Positions 1-8,823 of a stretch of 64,000 nt of DNA are shown piece after piece. This stretch comes from Microvirga solisilvae (GTDB taxonomy: Bacteria; Pseudomonadota; Alphaproteobacteria; Rhizobiales; Beijerinckiaceae). A program made the translations under genes and the position numbers. Position 1 is the first letter of the stretch; each line of letters starts with the position of its first letter. The notes under the pieces were generated by a model. That model saw nothing but the letters and a program-made list of their open reading frames with translations. It searched no databases and had not been told where the DNA came from. The DNA is taken from the NCBI RefSeq assembly GCF_022808595.1, contig NZ_JAKUCN010000001.1:1-64000 (forward strand). Reading direction: 5' to 3'.

Positions 1-2157
1 GGGGCCGCCGAAGGTCGACAAGGCGCCATGCTTGGCGGCGTTGGTGGTCAATTCGTGAATGGCCATGCCGATGGGCACGGCCGCCTCCGAGGGCAGCTCG
101 ATATGCGGGCCTTCGACGAGGATGCGGTTGCGCGCCTCGTCCTCGTAGGGGCCGAGCTCGGTCTGGACGAGTTCGCGCAGGTCGGCCTTCTGCCACAGGT
201 CCTCGGTGAGCAGGTTGTGGGTGCGGGCGAGCGAGACGATGCGTCCGACGAAGCCCTGGTAGAAGTCATCGATGCTGGTGGCGGTGCGTGCGGTTGATCC
301 GACGATGGCCTGGACGGTGGCGAGCGTGTTCTTGACGCGATGGTGCAGCTCGCGGATGAGCAGCTGCTGCCTCTCTTCCGCATGCTTGCGATCCGTGATG
401 TCTTGGAGCACGCCAGTCATACCGCTTGGGCTACCGTCGGGATAATAAGTGCCCTGGCCCTGAGAAGCGACCCAGATCGGCACGTCATCCCCGAACCGCC
501 TGACCCGATACTCGACGCTGAATTGAGTGCGGTTCTGAACGGCGCTCTGCATGGCGGCCACCATGCTCGGCAGATCGGCTGGGGTGATCCGATCGCGTAG
601 TTCGGAGCGCGTGAAGCTGGAGCCTGGAGGAAGGGCGAAGATTTCGGCCGCACGATCGGACAGCGAGATGACGTCAGTCGGGCCATCGAGACGCCAATCG
701 CCCATATGCGCGGCTTGGAAGGCCAACCGAAGTTGCTCCTCGCTGCGACGCAGGGCTTCTTCCGTCATCTTGAGATCATGGACGTCCACGCTGGTGCCAA
801 CCCAGCCCTTGAACTCGCCCGTGGCGCTGTGCACCGGCGCGCCCTGGATCAGGTGCCAGCGATATTCTCCTGCCGCAGAACGATAGCGGGCCTCCGTTTC
901 ATAAGCCGTATGATTGGGGACCACATGCTGCAGTTCCACCTCCATGCGTGCCCAATCGTCCGGGTGAATGGCGCGCGCCCAACTGTGCCCGAGCGCCTCC
1001 TCGGGCGGAAAACCGGAATAGGTGACCCACCATTGGTTCGTGTAGGTGAGCTCGGTTTTCGGATTGAGAATCCACACGAAGGCGGGGAGGGACTCCGCAA
1101 TGATCTGGAAGCGCGCCTCCGTCTCGCGCAGCTCGCGCTCCGCACGGGCTTTCTCGACCGCGATCCAAACCCGATCAGCAACATCGACCACGAGTGCGAT
1201 GTCGTCGCTTGGCCACGCGCGCGGCTGCGAGGAGCTGACATAGAACACGGCCGTAAGCTTGCCGTTCTTAAGAAGCGGAGCGCTCAGGATGGTCCTGACA
1301 TTGACGCTGCTGTAGAACGCCTGCAGCGTGGGATCCTGAAGATTTGGATCCGTCGTCACATCCTCCGTGACAACGGGGAGGCCTTTTCTCAAAGGCTCCA
1401 TCACGAAATCGGGAATATGAGCGAGCTGCTCCGCCCGGCCTTCGTTGCTGATAAGTCCTCTCGACCATTCCCGCTCGACGATGATGACACCGCGATTGTC
1501 AAAGACCTCGCCATAGCCGGTGCTGTCGACCTTCAGGAACTTGGCAAGGCTTTCCGCTGCGGTTTCCATGATGCGGAGGGGATCTTCCTCACTGCCGATC
1601 TTGTCGTTGAGCTCGAGCAGAAATTCCTGGCGGCGTTGCGCGAGAGTGGCTTCTTCCTTGGCCTTCTCCCTCTCCGTGACATCCAGAAGAACGCCTGCGA
1701 TGCGAATAGGCTTGTCGCCTTCATAGATTGCGCTGCCCCGCGCCAGAACACGCGCGACGCGGCCATCCGTCCGGATCACCCGATGCTCGATATTGAAATC
1801 GGTTTTCGTGCGGATTGAATAGCTGATGGCCTGCTCGATGCGCTCCACATCAGCAGGGTGAAAGACCTGTTTCAGCTCTTCATAGGTGAGCGTTGCGTCG
1901 GGGCGTAGTCCGAGTGTCGCTTTGAATCCGGGCGATCCTGTCACAACACCCGTTTCGAGGTCACGCTCCCATGAGCCGAGCTTGCCGATATCAAGGGCCA
2001 TGCGCAACTTGCTGCCGCTGAGGCGCAAGGCATGATCCGCCTCCCGCAGTTGCTGCTCAAGCTCCGCAATCCGCTGCCTCTCGACCGATGACGTCTCATC
2101 GTTCCTCTGCAGGGGGACAACCTCTTCGGACGCCTTGATACTCCCGCGCTTGTTCAT
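1..2157 (-). CDS. Multi-PAS/GAF sensor histidine kinase, HWE family (3' end cut by window)
   Basis: The minus-strand frame is open from an ATG at 2157 to the window edge, giving 719 codons without a stop. Reading from the N-terminus I see a PAS domain, a GAF-like domain, two more PAS/PAC units, then the phosphoacceptor block RELHHRVKNTLATVQAI with its His in ELHHRVKN. The ATPase N-box follows as GMAIHELTTNAAKHGALS. H-R-x-K-N plus this N-box is typical of HWE/HisKA_2 kinases, which in this order often signal to a response regulator or the general stress pathway. There is no signal peptide or membrane segment, so it is probably cytosolic. It starts 49 nt after the stop of the oligopeptidase gene on the same strand and could be co-transcribed. 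The remainder of the ATPase domain lies outside the window; the input signal is unknown. Confidence 0.9.
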   Translation of the reverse strand, partial: MNKRGSIKASEEVVPLQRNDETSSVERQRIAELEQQLREADHALRLSGSKLRMALDIGKLGSWERDLETGVVTGSPGFKATLGLRPDATLTYEELKQVFHPADVERIEQAISYSIRTKTDFNIEHRVIRTDGRVARVLARGSAIYEGDKPIRIAGVLLDVTEREKAKEEATLAQRRQEFLLELNDKIGSEEDPLRIMETAAESLAKFLKVDSTGYGEVFDNRGVIIVEREWSRGLISNEGRAEQLAHIPDFVMEPLRKGLPVVTEDVTTDPNLQDPTLQAFYSSVNVRTILSAPLLKNGKLTAVFYVSSSQPRAWPSDDIALVVDVADRVWIAVEKARAERELRETEARFQIIAESLPAFVWILNPKTELTYTNQWWVTYSGFPPEEALGHSWARAIHPDDWARMEVELQHVVPNHTAYETEARYRSAAGEYRWHLIQGAPVHSATGEFKGWVGTSVDVHDLKMTEEALRRSEEQLRLAFQAAHMGDWRLDGPTDVISLSDRAAEIFALPPGSSFTRSELRDRITPADLPSMVAAMQSAVQNRTQFSVEYRVRRFGDDVPIWVASQGQGTYYPDGSPSGMTGVLQDITDRKHAEERQQLLIRELHHRVKNTLATVQAIVGSTARTATSIDDFYQGFVGRIVSLARTHNLLTEDLWQKADLRELVQTELGPYEDEARNRILVEGPHIELPSEAAVPIGMAIHELTTNAAKHGALSTFGGP

Positions 2158-2206
2158 GCGGGTTCACTCTCTGTAGGCCTGGACGTCACTATGATGACAC
2201 GTTGCA

Positions 2207-4318
2207 TCAATTCTGAAACCCCTCGGCGCATTTGATCGCAAATGCATAGGCCAGGGCGACCTCTTCGAGCCGGTCGAAGCGTCCGGCCGCTCCCCCATGG
2301 CCCGCATCCATGTTGAGCTTCAAAAGGATCGGTCCTCCGCCCGTCATCGTGGCCCTCAGGCGCGCCACCCATTTGGCGGGCTCCCAATAGGTGACGCGCG
2401 GATCCGTGAGCCCCGCAAGCGCAAGGATCGCGGGATAGACCTGAGGCTTTACGTTATCATAGGGCGAATAGGACAGAATGGTACGGAACGTGGCCTCGTC
2501 GGTGGCCGGGTTGCCCCATTCGGGCCATTCCGGCGGGGTGAGGGGAAGCTCGGCATCCAGCATGGTGTTGAGCACATCGACAAAAGGCACCTCGGAAATG
2601 ATGCCCGCGAAGAGGTCAGGCGCCATGTTGGCCACAGCCCCCATCAGCATGCCCCCGGCGCTGCCGCCATGGGCGATGATCTTTCCTCGAGAGGTATAGC
2701 CTGCCTGGATCAGCGCTTCGCCGCTGGCGATGAAATCCTTGAAGGTGTTCGTCTTCTTCTCGCGCTTGCCGTCGAGATACCAGCGCCAGCCTTTTTCCGT
2801 CCCGCCGCGGATATGGGCGATGGCATAGACGAAGCCCCGATCCACCAGGGACAGTATGCCAGTGCGGAAGCTCGCAGGCATGGACATGCCATAGGAGCCG
2901 TAGCCGTAGAGGAGGCAAGGGGCGGAGCCGTCGAGGGCGATCTCCTTCCGATGCAGGATCGAGACCGGCACCTGCTCCCCGTCAGGCGCAGTGGCGAAGA
3001 GGCGGCGGGTCACGTAATCGGCCGGATTGTGCCCGCTCGGCACCTCCTGGCGCTTGCGCAGAATACGCTCGCCGGTGCGCAGGTTGTAATCGGTCACCTC
3101 GCTCGGAGTGGTGAGCGACGAGTAAGTGTAGCGGATCACATCCGTGTCGAACTCGTAGCCTGGTGTGAAGCCGAGCGAATAGGCTTCCTCGTCGAAGGCG
3201 ATCGCTTCTTCCCGGCCGGTCGCGATCTCGCGCATCACGATCCTCGGGCTCGCGTTTTCCCGTTCCAGGCGCACCATGTAGCGGGCAAGCGCCACGACCG
3301 AGAGGATCATGATGCCGGGCCGATAGGGAACGAGGTCCTTCCAATGAGCCCGTCCCGGCGTCGCCACCGGAGCGGTCATGATCTTGAAGTCTTCCGCTCC
3401 ATCCGCGTTGGTGAGGATGATCAGGCTGTCGTCATGATGCTCCACATCATATTGCAGTTGCGGCGTCCGGCCCTCGACGAGGCGAGGCGTGGCGGAAGCA
3501 TTCGAGCGATCGATGAGCCAGACCTCCGAGGTCTCGTGGTCGCTGGCCTCGATCAGCACGAAGGCATCCGATTGGGTCACCCCGAGCTTCACGAAGAAAC
3601 CGGGGTCCTTTTCCTCGTAGATGGAGGGATCTTGCGCCGGGTCGGTGCCGATGAGATGGCGCCGAACCCTGACAGGCCGGTGGTTCTCGTCGAGTTCGAC
3701 ATAATAGAAGCCCGAACTGTCGTTGAGCCACACCACGCCGCCGGAGGTGTGGAGCACCTCGTCGGGCAGGTTCTCGCCGGTCTCGATATTGCGGATGCGA
3801 ATCGTGAAGTATTCGGAGCCTTTGACGTCCGAACCCCAGGCAAGAAGGCGATGGTCGGGAGAGTGGTCCGCGCCGCCGAGATCGAAGAAGGCATGGCCCT
3901 CGGCTTCCTTATCCCCGTCGAGCATAATGGTTTCGCCATCGCCATTCCTGGGCTTGCGGCAGACGAGCGGGTGTTGGCCGCCCTCGCGGTAGCGGGTGAA
4001 ATAGGCGAAAGGCCCGTCGGGCTGGGGCACGGAGGAATCATCTTCCTTGATGCGCCCGCGCATCTCGGCCACGAGCCGGGCCTGAAACTCCTCCGACCCC
4101 GCGAAGGCAGCGGCCGTATAGGCGTTTTCCTGCTCCAGGCATGTCCGGATGGACGAATCGAGGGAAGCCGGGTTTTTAAGGACCTCCTTCCAGTTCTCGG
4201 CTTTCAGCCAAGCGTAATCGTCCTGGATCCTGACCCCATGCACCTCGAAACTGTGCGGCCTTGCCGGCGTGATCGGGGCAGGGGGCAGGGGGCGGGACGG
4301 GAGGCGCTCAAGTTTCAT
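2207..4318 (-). CDS. ptrB: Oligopeptidase B (S9A prolyl oligopeptidase family)
   Basis: Cytosolic serine peptidase that cleaves short peptides after Lys/Arg. The protein is 703 aa from the ATG at 4318, the normal family length. The N-terminal half is the beta-propeller (entry motif DDYAWLKAENW) and the C-terminal third is an alpha/beta hydrolase. The catalytic triad is readable: Ser in GGSAGG (about residue 553), Asp in LTDPRV (about 639) and His in DAGHGG (about 674). In-frame upstream starts at 4351 and 4420 exist but lack a Shine-Dalgarno sequence, and the family's N-terminus begins near MKLERLPSR. The nearest neighbour on the same strand is the downstream kinase. Confidence 0.92.
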   Translation of the reverse strand: MKLERLPSRPLPPAPITPARPHSFEVHGVRIQDDYAWLKAENWKEVLKNPASLDSSIRTCLEQENAYTAAAFAGSEEFQARLVAEMRGRIKEDDSSVPQPDGPFAYFTRYREGGQHPLVCRKPRNGDGETIMLDGDKEAEGHAFFDLGGADHSPDHRLLAWGSDVKGSEYFTIRIRNIETGENLPDEVLHTSGGVVWLNDSSGFYYVELDENHRPVRVRRHLIGTDPAQDPSIYEEKDPGFFVKLGVTQSDAFVLIEASDHETSEVWLIDRSNASATPRLVEGRTPQLQYDVEHHDDSLIILTNADGAEDFKIMTAPVATPGRAHWKDLVPYRPGIMILSVVALARYMVRLERENASPRIVMREIATGREEAIAFDEEAYSLGFTPGYEFDTDVIRYTYSSLTTPSEVTDYNLRTGERILRKRQEVPSGHNPADYVTRRLFATAPDGEQVPVSILHRKEIALDGSAPCLLYGYGSYGMSMPASFRTGILSLVDRGFVYAIAHIRGGTEKGWRWYLDGKREKKTNTFKDFIASGEALIQAGYTSRGKIIAHGGSAGGMLMGAVANMAPDLFAGIISEVPFVDVLNTMLDAELPLTPPEWPEWGNPATDEATFRTILSYSPYDNVKPQVYPAILALAGLTDPRVTYWEPAKWVARLRATMTGGGPILLKLNMDAGHGGAAGRFDRLEEVALAYAFAIKCAEGFQN

Positions 4319-4748
4319 GGAGATGATCCGGGTCGCGTCTGAAGACGGCATGATTATGCATAGATAACTCGATTTTCCCATGCAGGGTCCCGCTACGGGA
4401 GGCATGGGCTTTCGAGACACTGCGTTAGCTCAGTGTCATTATAGCTACTTCTTCTGGCTGAGAGGTCGCGAATTCAATTTTTTGCTACCAGGACCGAGTC
4501 GGAATTTCCCCTACGTTAAACATGGGTTTATTAAAGAGGGAAAGTTGACCCCAAGTTTTCCAAAGTTTTCCTTTGAAAGAACTTGTCTTCTGAATGATTT
4601 TGACATACCTGAACCTCCAGGCACGATTTCTGTGCATGTACAGTGCGGTTCAAGAATGAAGCAAGCATTGCTTGCGTGATGACTGCTCAAGAAACAGCCA
4701 GAAAGGCATTTGAGCCGTTCTTGTGGGCCGGAAAGGAAGAAAATCAAA
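4319..4748. other. Intergenic region between divergent ptrB and mucR
   Basis: 430 bp that is markedly more AT-rich than the surrounding genes. I find no convincing gene: the 99-codon plus-strand frame from 4380 lacks a ribosome binding site and resembles nothing known. It holds a tandem 10-mer (4551-4570), a TTGACA hexamer (4600-4605) and a perfect inverted repeat GCAAGC-ATT-GCTTGC (4661-4675), which fit a regulatory region for mucR. Confidence 0.5.
4551..4675 (+). promoter_or_regulatory. Candidate mucR promoter/operator region
   Basis: Visible elements are the near-tandem repeat CCAAGTTTTC-CAAAGTTTTC (4551-4570), a perfect -35-like TTGACA at 4600-4605 with only a weak -10 (around 4622-4628), and a 15-bp inverted repeat at 4661-4675. 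MucR proteins of this order are known to bind AT-rich DNA with T-rich steps and to repress their own gene, so autoregulation here is plausible but inferred. Confidence 0.35.
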
Positions 4749-5177
4749 ATGAGCGACAATATCGCTGCGTCGAATTACATTGAGCTGGCTGCTGATATCG
4801 TTTCGGCCTACGTGAGCAACAATTCTGTTCCGTCGTCCGATCTGCCCGCGCTGATCAACGATGTCCACACCGCCCTCATGCGCGTCGGTGGCGGCACGGT
4901 CGAAGCCCCGATCGAGGCTCCCAAGCCGGCCATTCCCGTGAAGAAGTCCGTCACTCCCGACTACATCGTCTGCCTGGAGGACGGCAAGAAGTTCAAGTCG
5001 CTGAAGCGCCACCTGCGCACGCAGTACAACATGACCCCCGAGCAGTACCGCGAAAAGTGGGCCCTGCCGGTCGATTACCCGATGGTCGCCCCCAACTACG
5101 CCAAGGCGCGCTCCGAGCTCGCCAAGGAGATGGGCCTCGGCCAGCAGCGCCGTAAGCGCCGCTCCTCCCGCGGCTAA
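4749..5177 (+). CDS. mucR: MucR/Ros family transcriptional regulator
   Basis: A 142-aa pleiotropic regulator; in rhizobia and brucellae the family controls exopolysaccharide, motility and cell-cycle genes and acts as an H-NS-like DNA binder. The ATG at 4749 is preceded by GGAAAGGAAG; the in-frame codon at 4710 has no ribosome binding site. The N-terminal oligomerisation helix region is residues 1-60. The prokaryotic zinc-finger-like domain begins at [17 protein letters not shown], followed by [10 protein letters not shown]. Relative to Ros (C-x2-C-x9-H-x4-H), the second Cys is Asp and the last His positions are Gln/Tyr. Only one Cys and one His of the classical ligands therefore remain, and zinc binding is uncertain. 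The C-terminus is very basic (RRKRRSSRG). A terminator follows directly, so the gene is monocistronic. Confidence 0.93.
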   Translation: MSDNIAASNYIELAADIVSAYVSNNSVPSSDLPALINDVHTALMRVGGGTVEAPIEAPKPAIPVKKSVTPDYIVCLEDGKKFKSLKRHLRTQYNMTPEQYREKWALPVDYPMVAPNYAKARSELAKEMGLGQQRRKRRSSRG

Positions 5178-5200
5178 GGCCGGGTTCGGGAAGACAGTTC

Positions 5201-5227
5201 AAAGCCGCCCTTCGGGGCGGCTTTTTT
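5201..5227 (+). terminator. Rho-independent terminator of mucR
   Basis: Perfect stem AAAGCCGCCC / GGGCGGCTTT with a TTCG-type loop followed by a T-run, 24 nt after the mucR stop codon. Confidence 0.9.
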
Positions 5228-5408
5228 CGTTGGAGACTCAAGTCTTCAGGATGCTCGCATCATGGCGTTTGTGGGCCAGCCTCACGCACTCCCCGACTTA
5301 TCCTCACTCTTATCAACAGAATTGAATCTCGTTGACAGCTAGGAATAACGGCCCACTATCAGAGGTGGAGGGGCGTGTCCTTTCTTTCTTTATTTATAGG
5401 AACAAAAC

Positions 5409-6377
5409 ATGAACAAAAAACAGAACGAACAGGTTCATCAAAGCATTGCTCAGGCAGGCCTTCAGGCACCTCGGAAGGTGAAAAAGGCGAGGCGGATCAG
5501 CAACGTGAGAAGTCGTTGCGTTACCGTGGCGGCATCGGCCAGGCCCGATTCTCTCTCGCGTGAGGCGAAACGACTTCTGGCTGTACTCAACGCAGCGGAA
5601 ACACGCGTTCTGGTGGATCCGATCCACGAGGGTAGGGTCATCGTCCACAGGAAGCGCGCAGGGATCTCGGTGGGGGCAGGGAGCTTCGACATCGCGGATG
5701 CTGAGCGGCTCGTCCGGGAGGATCTCGCTTCATGGCAGCAGGGCGGCTCCTCGCAGAAGGTGCTGACCTTGAGCGAGGTGGGACGTGCCTATCTGCGGCG
5801 CAATTCGCTGAGTGATTCCGAGATGGCCTTCCTGCACCAGCACCGGGAAACGGCGCAGGTCACGATGGAGACTGAGGCCGGTCCTAAGCGGGTGCGGGTC
5901 GACACGGAGGAAAGCCCGCTCGACTGGCTGCGCCGCCGCAAGGATCGCAATGGGGAGCCGATGATCGACGAGACGGCCTATCAGGCAGGCGAGAGACTGC
6001 GCACGGACATCATGCTGGCGGGCCTGCTGCCGGGCGTCACGGCGCGTTGGGATGCGATGCCCAGCGGCGGAGGCGCGTTCTCGCCCTCGGAGGCCACCGA
6101 CCGGATGGTGGCCGCGCGCCAGCGCATTCGCCACGCCTTCGACGCGGTGGGCTCGGATTTCAGCGACTTGCTGATGGACCTCTGCGGCTTCCTGAAAGGC
6201 CTCGAGCTGATCGAACGGGAGAGGGGCTGGCCACAGCGCTCCGCCAAGATCGTGGTGCGCCTCGCCCTGGCGCGGCTGGCCGAGCATTACGGCATCGAGG
6301 CCGCAGCGCGAGGGCCCGCTGCATCGCGCGGCATCAAGACGTGGCGTGCGGTGGTGATCGAGGGTGGGCGAGCTTAA
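5409..6377 (+). CDS. DUF6456 domain-containing protein
   Basis: A 322-aa protein of unknown role, conserved in Hyphomicrobiales. The N-terminal 60 residues are basic and probably disordered. A middle segment (about 45-130) looks like a winged-helix unit (LTLSEVGRAYLRRN). The C-terminal half is the DUF6456 region, recognised from SPLDWLRRRKDRNGEPMI, GERLRTDIMLAGLLPGVTARW and the later helical block (VGSDFSDLLMDLCGFLKGL). DNA binding is a reasonable inference from the helical and basic character, but there is no direct proof. The ATG is preceded by AGGAACAAAAC. Its stop overlaps the stop of convergent sufE by 4 nt. Confidence 0.8.
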   Translation: MNKKQNEQVHQSIAQAGLQAPRKVKKARRISNVRSRCVTVAASARPDSLSREAKRLLAVLNAAETRVLVDPIHEGRVIVHRKRAGISVGAGSFDIADAERLVREDLASWQQGGSSQKVLTLSEVGRAYLRRNSLSDSEMAFLHQHRETAQVTMETEAGPKRVRVDTEESPLDWLRRRKDRNGEPMIDETAYQAGERLRTDIMLAGLLPGVTARWDAMPSGGGAFSPSEATDRMVAARQRIRHAFDAVGSDFSDLLMDLCGFLKGLELIERERGWPQRSAKIVVRLALARLAEHYGIEAAARGPAASRGIKTWRAVVIEGGRA

Positions 6378-6817
6378 CCGGCGCGCGTGAGCGCTCCGGC
6401 TTGAGCGGCTGACGCATCGCGACGGATGCGCTCGACCATGGATCTGACGCCATTCGACCGTTGCGGCGTCAGGTGCTCCGCAAGGCCGAGATCCTTGAAC
6501 AGGGCGATGGCGTCCGTGGAGAGAGCCTCCTCGGGCGTCTTGCCGTTGTAGAGCGAGAGCATGAGGGCCACGAGGCCGCGCACGATATGGGCGTCGCTGT
6601 CGCCGAGAAGACGGAGCACAGGCTTCCCGCCGGAATGGTCCAGGCGGGTCTCGAGCCAGACCTGGCTCGCGCAGCCCTGCACCTTGTTGGCGTCGTTATG
6701 CGCCTCCTCGGGCAGGGGCTCCAGCATCCGCCCCAGCTCGATCACATAGCGATAGCGCTCTTCCCAGTCGTCGAGCAGCTCGAAATTGGAGACGATCTCG
6801 TCAATGGTCGGCAGCAT
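6374..6817 (-). CDS. SufE-family cysteine desulfuration protein
   Basis: A 147-aa SufE-fold protein that accepts sulfur from a SufS-type cysteine desulfurase for Fe-S cluster assembly in the cytosol. It opens MLPTIDEIVSNFELLDDWEE, a typical SufE N-terminus. The sulfur-accepting Cys sits in NKVQGCASQVWLE, followed by LLGDSDAHIVRGLVAL. I chose the ATG at 6817 (with CAGGGATG upstream) over 6844, which adds nine untypical residues. No other suf genes are nearby, so it acts in trans with a system encoded elsewhere. It converges on the DUF6456 gene with overlapping stop codons. Confidence 0.92.
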   Translation of the reverse strand: MLPTIDEIVSNFELLDDWEERYRYVIELGRMLEPLPEEAHNDANKVQGCASQVWLETRLDHSGGKPVLRLLGDSDAHIVRGLVALMLSLYNGKTPEEALSTDAIALFKDLGLAEHLTPQRSNGVRSMVERIRRDASAAQAGALTRAG

Positions 6818-6886
6818 GGCATCCCTGCTTTGTCTGCCGGTCATATAATCATTGCCGAAGCGTTTGGCGACCGGGCAGGGCGGTTG

Positions 6887-7216
6887 TCAGCTGCGCGGCT
6901 TGTGCGTCGTGGACGCGCGGTCGTCCGAGGTCAGCGTGTCGGAGGGCTTCGTGGCCACGGGCGTGAGGCCCGAAGTGGTGAGGATCTTGTCCACCACCGC
7001 CTGCTTGGCGGTGTCGGGCAGGGCCTGCCAGACGGTCTCCAGATGTCCCGCTTTCGCGTCCGCTGAGGGTGGGTTCACGGGCGCAGGCGTCGCCTGTTCG
7101 GCGGACTTCGGCGCGAAGAAGGCCTGGAGCGGATCGGGCCCTTCACCGCGCTCGCGAACGGGCGAGTAGTAGTAGATCACGCCGACAATGAGAAAGAAGC
7201 GCAGGATGGAAAACAT
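6887..7216 (-). CDS. Small single-pass membrane protein, DUF5330-like
   Basis: 109 aa. Residues 4-17 (ILRFFLIVGVIYYY) form a short N-terminal membrane anchor or uncleaved signal. A Pro/Ala-rich linker follows, then a predicted helical segment (ETVWQALPDTAKQAVVDKIL) and a polar tail. The pattern resembles small envelope proteins annotated DUF5330 next to sufE in related genomes, an assignment made from memory only. There is no clear Shine-Dalgarno sequence at the ATG. It is 69 nt upstream of sufE on the same strand and could be co-transcribed with it. Confidence 0.6.
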   Translation of the reverse strand: MFSILRFFLIVGVIYYYSPVRERGEGPDPLQAFFAPKSAEQATPAPVNPPSADAKAGHLETVWQALPDTAKQAVVDKILTTSGLTPVATKPSDTLTSDDRASTTHKPRS

Positions 7217-7528
7217 ATGGCGGCCGCCGATGCCTGAATGAGCTGAAATGGTGATGCATCATAACGTGCCGTTTGCGCCTCGCGTAGGCGACGGCGCGAC
7301 AACCTGAGAACAGCATGAATGAAAAGTTAAGGGCCTGATTGATTGACCCCGAGCCGTTAAGAACCTTGGATTTCCTAGAAGAAATATCACGTGTCGATGA
7401 TGGTCGTGCGCGGATGGATGTTCATGCGGCTGTCAGCGGCATGGATTTAGAAATTTGCGAGCGTGTGGTTTTAGGGTTCGCTTAAGAGGCCTCTGCCACG
7501 CTTTCGACAAGAAGAAGGAGGAGCGGCC
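7217..7528. other. Intergenic region between divergent genes
   Basis: 312 bp separating the minus-strand small membrane gene from the plus-strand peptidoglycan-binding gene, presumably with both promoters. I see three TTAAG elements (near 7327, 7363 and 7483), reminiscent of CtrA half-sites, but none in the full TTAA-N7-TTAA arrangement. No gene or terminator was found. Confidence 0.4.
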
Positions 7529-8482
7529 TTGGGCGCTCTCGCCGATGGCCTCCAGCTGATGGGGACTTGTCGCGGCGAGGCAGCGCCCAACCATCAGGCC
7601 TGCTCCTTCGATGATGGGATGATGATTGTGCGTGACGCTTTTCTAGTCGAGCCCGATGACGATCTTGATCTGCCGGCCGTGGTGCGGCGGAAGGCTCCAC
7701 CGCGCCCGCAGCAGAAGCGGGCATCAAGGCAGGCGCCTCGCAAGATTGGCATGGGGGAGAAGCTCGTTTCCCAGGCCGCGAACAATCCCGGTCGTGTGGC
7801 GGCGGCTCTTTTCCTGACGGGCTGCGCGGGCGTGATCGCCTGGAACGCGCTTGTCCTGCAGAATGTCCGCCATCCCGCGCCGCTCTTCAACGTGCGCGAT
7901 CCTGCCATGGCCGGGGCGCCCATGCCTCTGACACCGCCCGCAGCGCAGCCCTTGCCGCCGACGAGGCCCGGCGAGGCGCCCGAGGCGCAGGCACTGGCAG
8001 CGCATGAGCAGCCTCTCCAACTCGTGCCGCCTCCCGTCGAGCCGCCGCCGGCTCCGGCTGCACCCGCGCCTCGCGCCTCATCGCGCAGCGCGATCTCCGA
8101 CCTCATCCGCAGCAACGGCACGCCAGCCCCTGCGCCGCAGCCGCAGCGTGTGCAGCAGGCCGCCGTTCAGGCGTCCGCTCCGGTGCAGGCTCCCGTTCGC
8201 GCGCCGACGGTGCGCGATCCGATTGCCGAAATGATCCGCCTCGGCGGTCCCGTGCCGACGCCGCCCGCGAATGTGGGGCAGCCTGCAAGCGACGGCGTTC
8301 TTGCCGGCCAGCGTGCGCTCGCGCGCCTCGGCTACGGCGTGAGGGTCGATGGCGAGATGGGGCCCGGAACGCGCCAGGCGATCCAGAAATTCGAGCAGGA
8401 CCGTCGTCTGCCGATCACCGGCACGTTCAATGCACGCACGGCGCGTGAACTCTCGGCTGCATCCGGCATTGCCGTGCAGTAA
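7529..8482 (+). CDS. Membrane-anchored peptidoglycan-binding-domain protein
   Basis: 317 aa. It has a basic cytosolic N-terminus (to about residue 87) and one membrane span around residues 88-108 (RVAAALFLTGCAGVIAWNAL). A long Pro/Ala-rich periplasmic linker follows to about residue 250, then a PG_binding_1 fold at the end (GQRALARLGYGVRVDGEMG, TRQAIQKFEQDRRLPITGTF). It probably tethers itself to the cell wall. The TTG start at 7529 has a strong AAGGAGGAG 6-8 nt upstream. ATG codons at 7619 and 7622 are possible but have poor ribosome binding sites. The gene is coupled to the downstream DUF1491 gene through a TAATG overlap. Confidence 0.82.
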   Translation: MGALADGLQLMGTCRGEAAPNHQACSFDDGMMIVRDAFLVEPDDDLDLPAVVRRKAPPRPQQKRASRQAPRKIGMGEKLVSQAANNPGRVAAALFLTGCAGVIAWNALVLQNVRHPAPLFNVRDPAMAGAPMPLTPPAAQPLPPTRPGEAPEAQALAAHEQPLQLVPPPVEPPPAPAAPAPRASSRSAISDLIRSNGTPAPAPQPQRVQQAAVQASAPVQAPVRAPTVRDPIAEMIRLGGPVPTPPANVGQPASDGVLAGQRALARLGYGVRVDGEMGPGTRQAIQKFEQDRRLPITGTFNARTARELSAASGIAVQ

Positions 8483-8823
8483 TGGCACGCCTGCGCTCCG
8501 ACTTCTGGGTTTCCGCCTATCTCCGTCGCTGCGGCGTGGAAGGCATCGATGCCGCCTTGCGCAAACGCGGTTCCGCGGAGGCGGGGGCGATCTTCGTGAA
8601 GGTCGATCATCTCGACGGCACCGCGAGTCTCTACGGTCCTGCGCCGCAGCTTTTTATCGATGATAGCGGCGAGCGCCTTTTCGCACCGATCCTGCAAGGC
8701 GTGTTTTCTCTCGATGTGGAAGAGAGGATGACGCGGGAACTGCGTTTCGATTCCGATCTCTGGCTCATTGAGGTGGACGACCGCGAGGGGCGTCACTTCC
8801 TCGATCTTGCGCCTGACGCCTGA
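8482..8823 (+). CDS. DUF1491 family protein
   Basis: A 113-aa soluble protein of unknown function. It opens MARLRSDFWVSAYLRRC, continues AGAIFVKVDHLDGTASLYGP and contains DLWLIEVDDREGRHFLD, all hallmarks of DUF1491, which is confined to alphaproteobacteria. Its ATG overlaps the stop of the peptidoglycan-binding gene (TAATG), implying translational coupling. Neighbours give no pathway clue beyond a possible envelope link. Confidence 0.88.
   Translation: MARLRSDFWVSAYLRRCGVEGIDAALRKRGSAEAGAIFVKVDHLDGTASLYGPAPQLFIDDSGERLFAPILQGVFSLDVEERMTRELRFDSDLWLIEVDDREGRHFLDLAPDA

Noticed and set aside
2297..4342. 681-codon open frame opposite oligopeptidase B
   Set aside because: Mirror of a high-GC gene; composition is His/Arg/Gly-rich with no domain, while the other strand has a complete catalytic triad.
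4380..4679. 99-codon plus-strand frame before mucR
   Set aside because: No ribosome binding site, aromatic-rich nonsense composition in AT-rich regulatory DNA.
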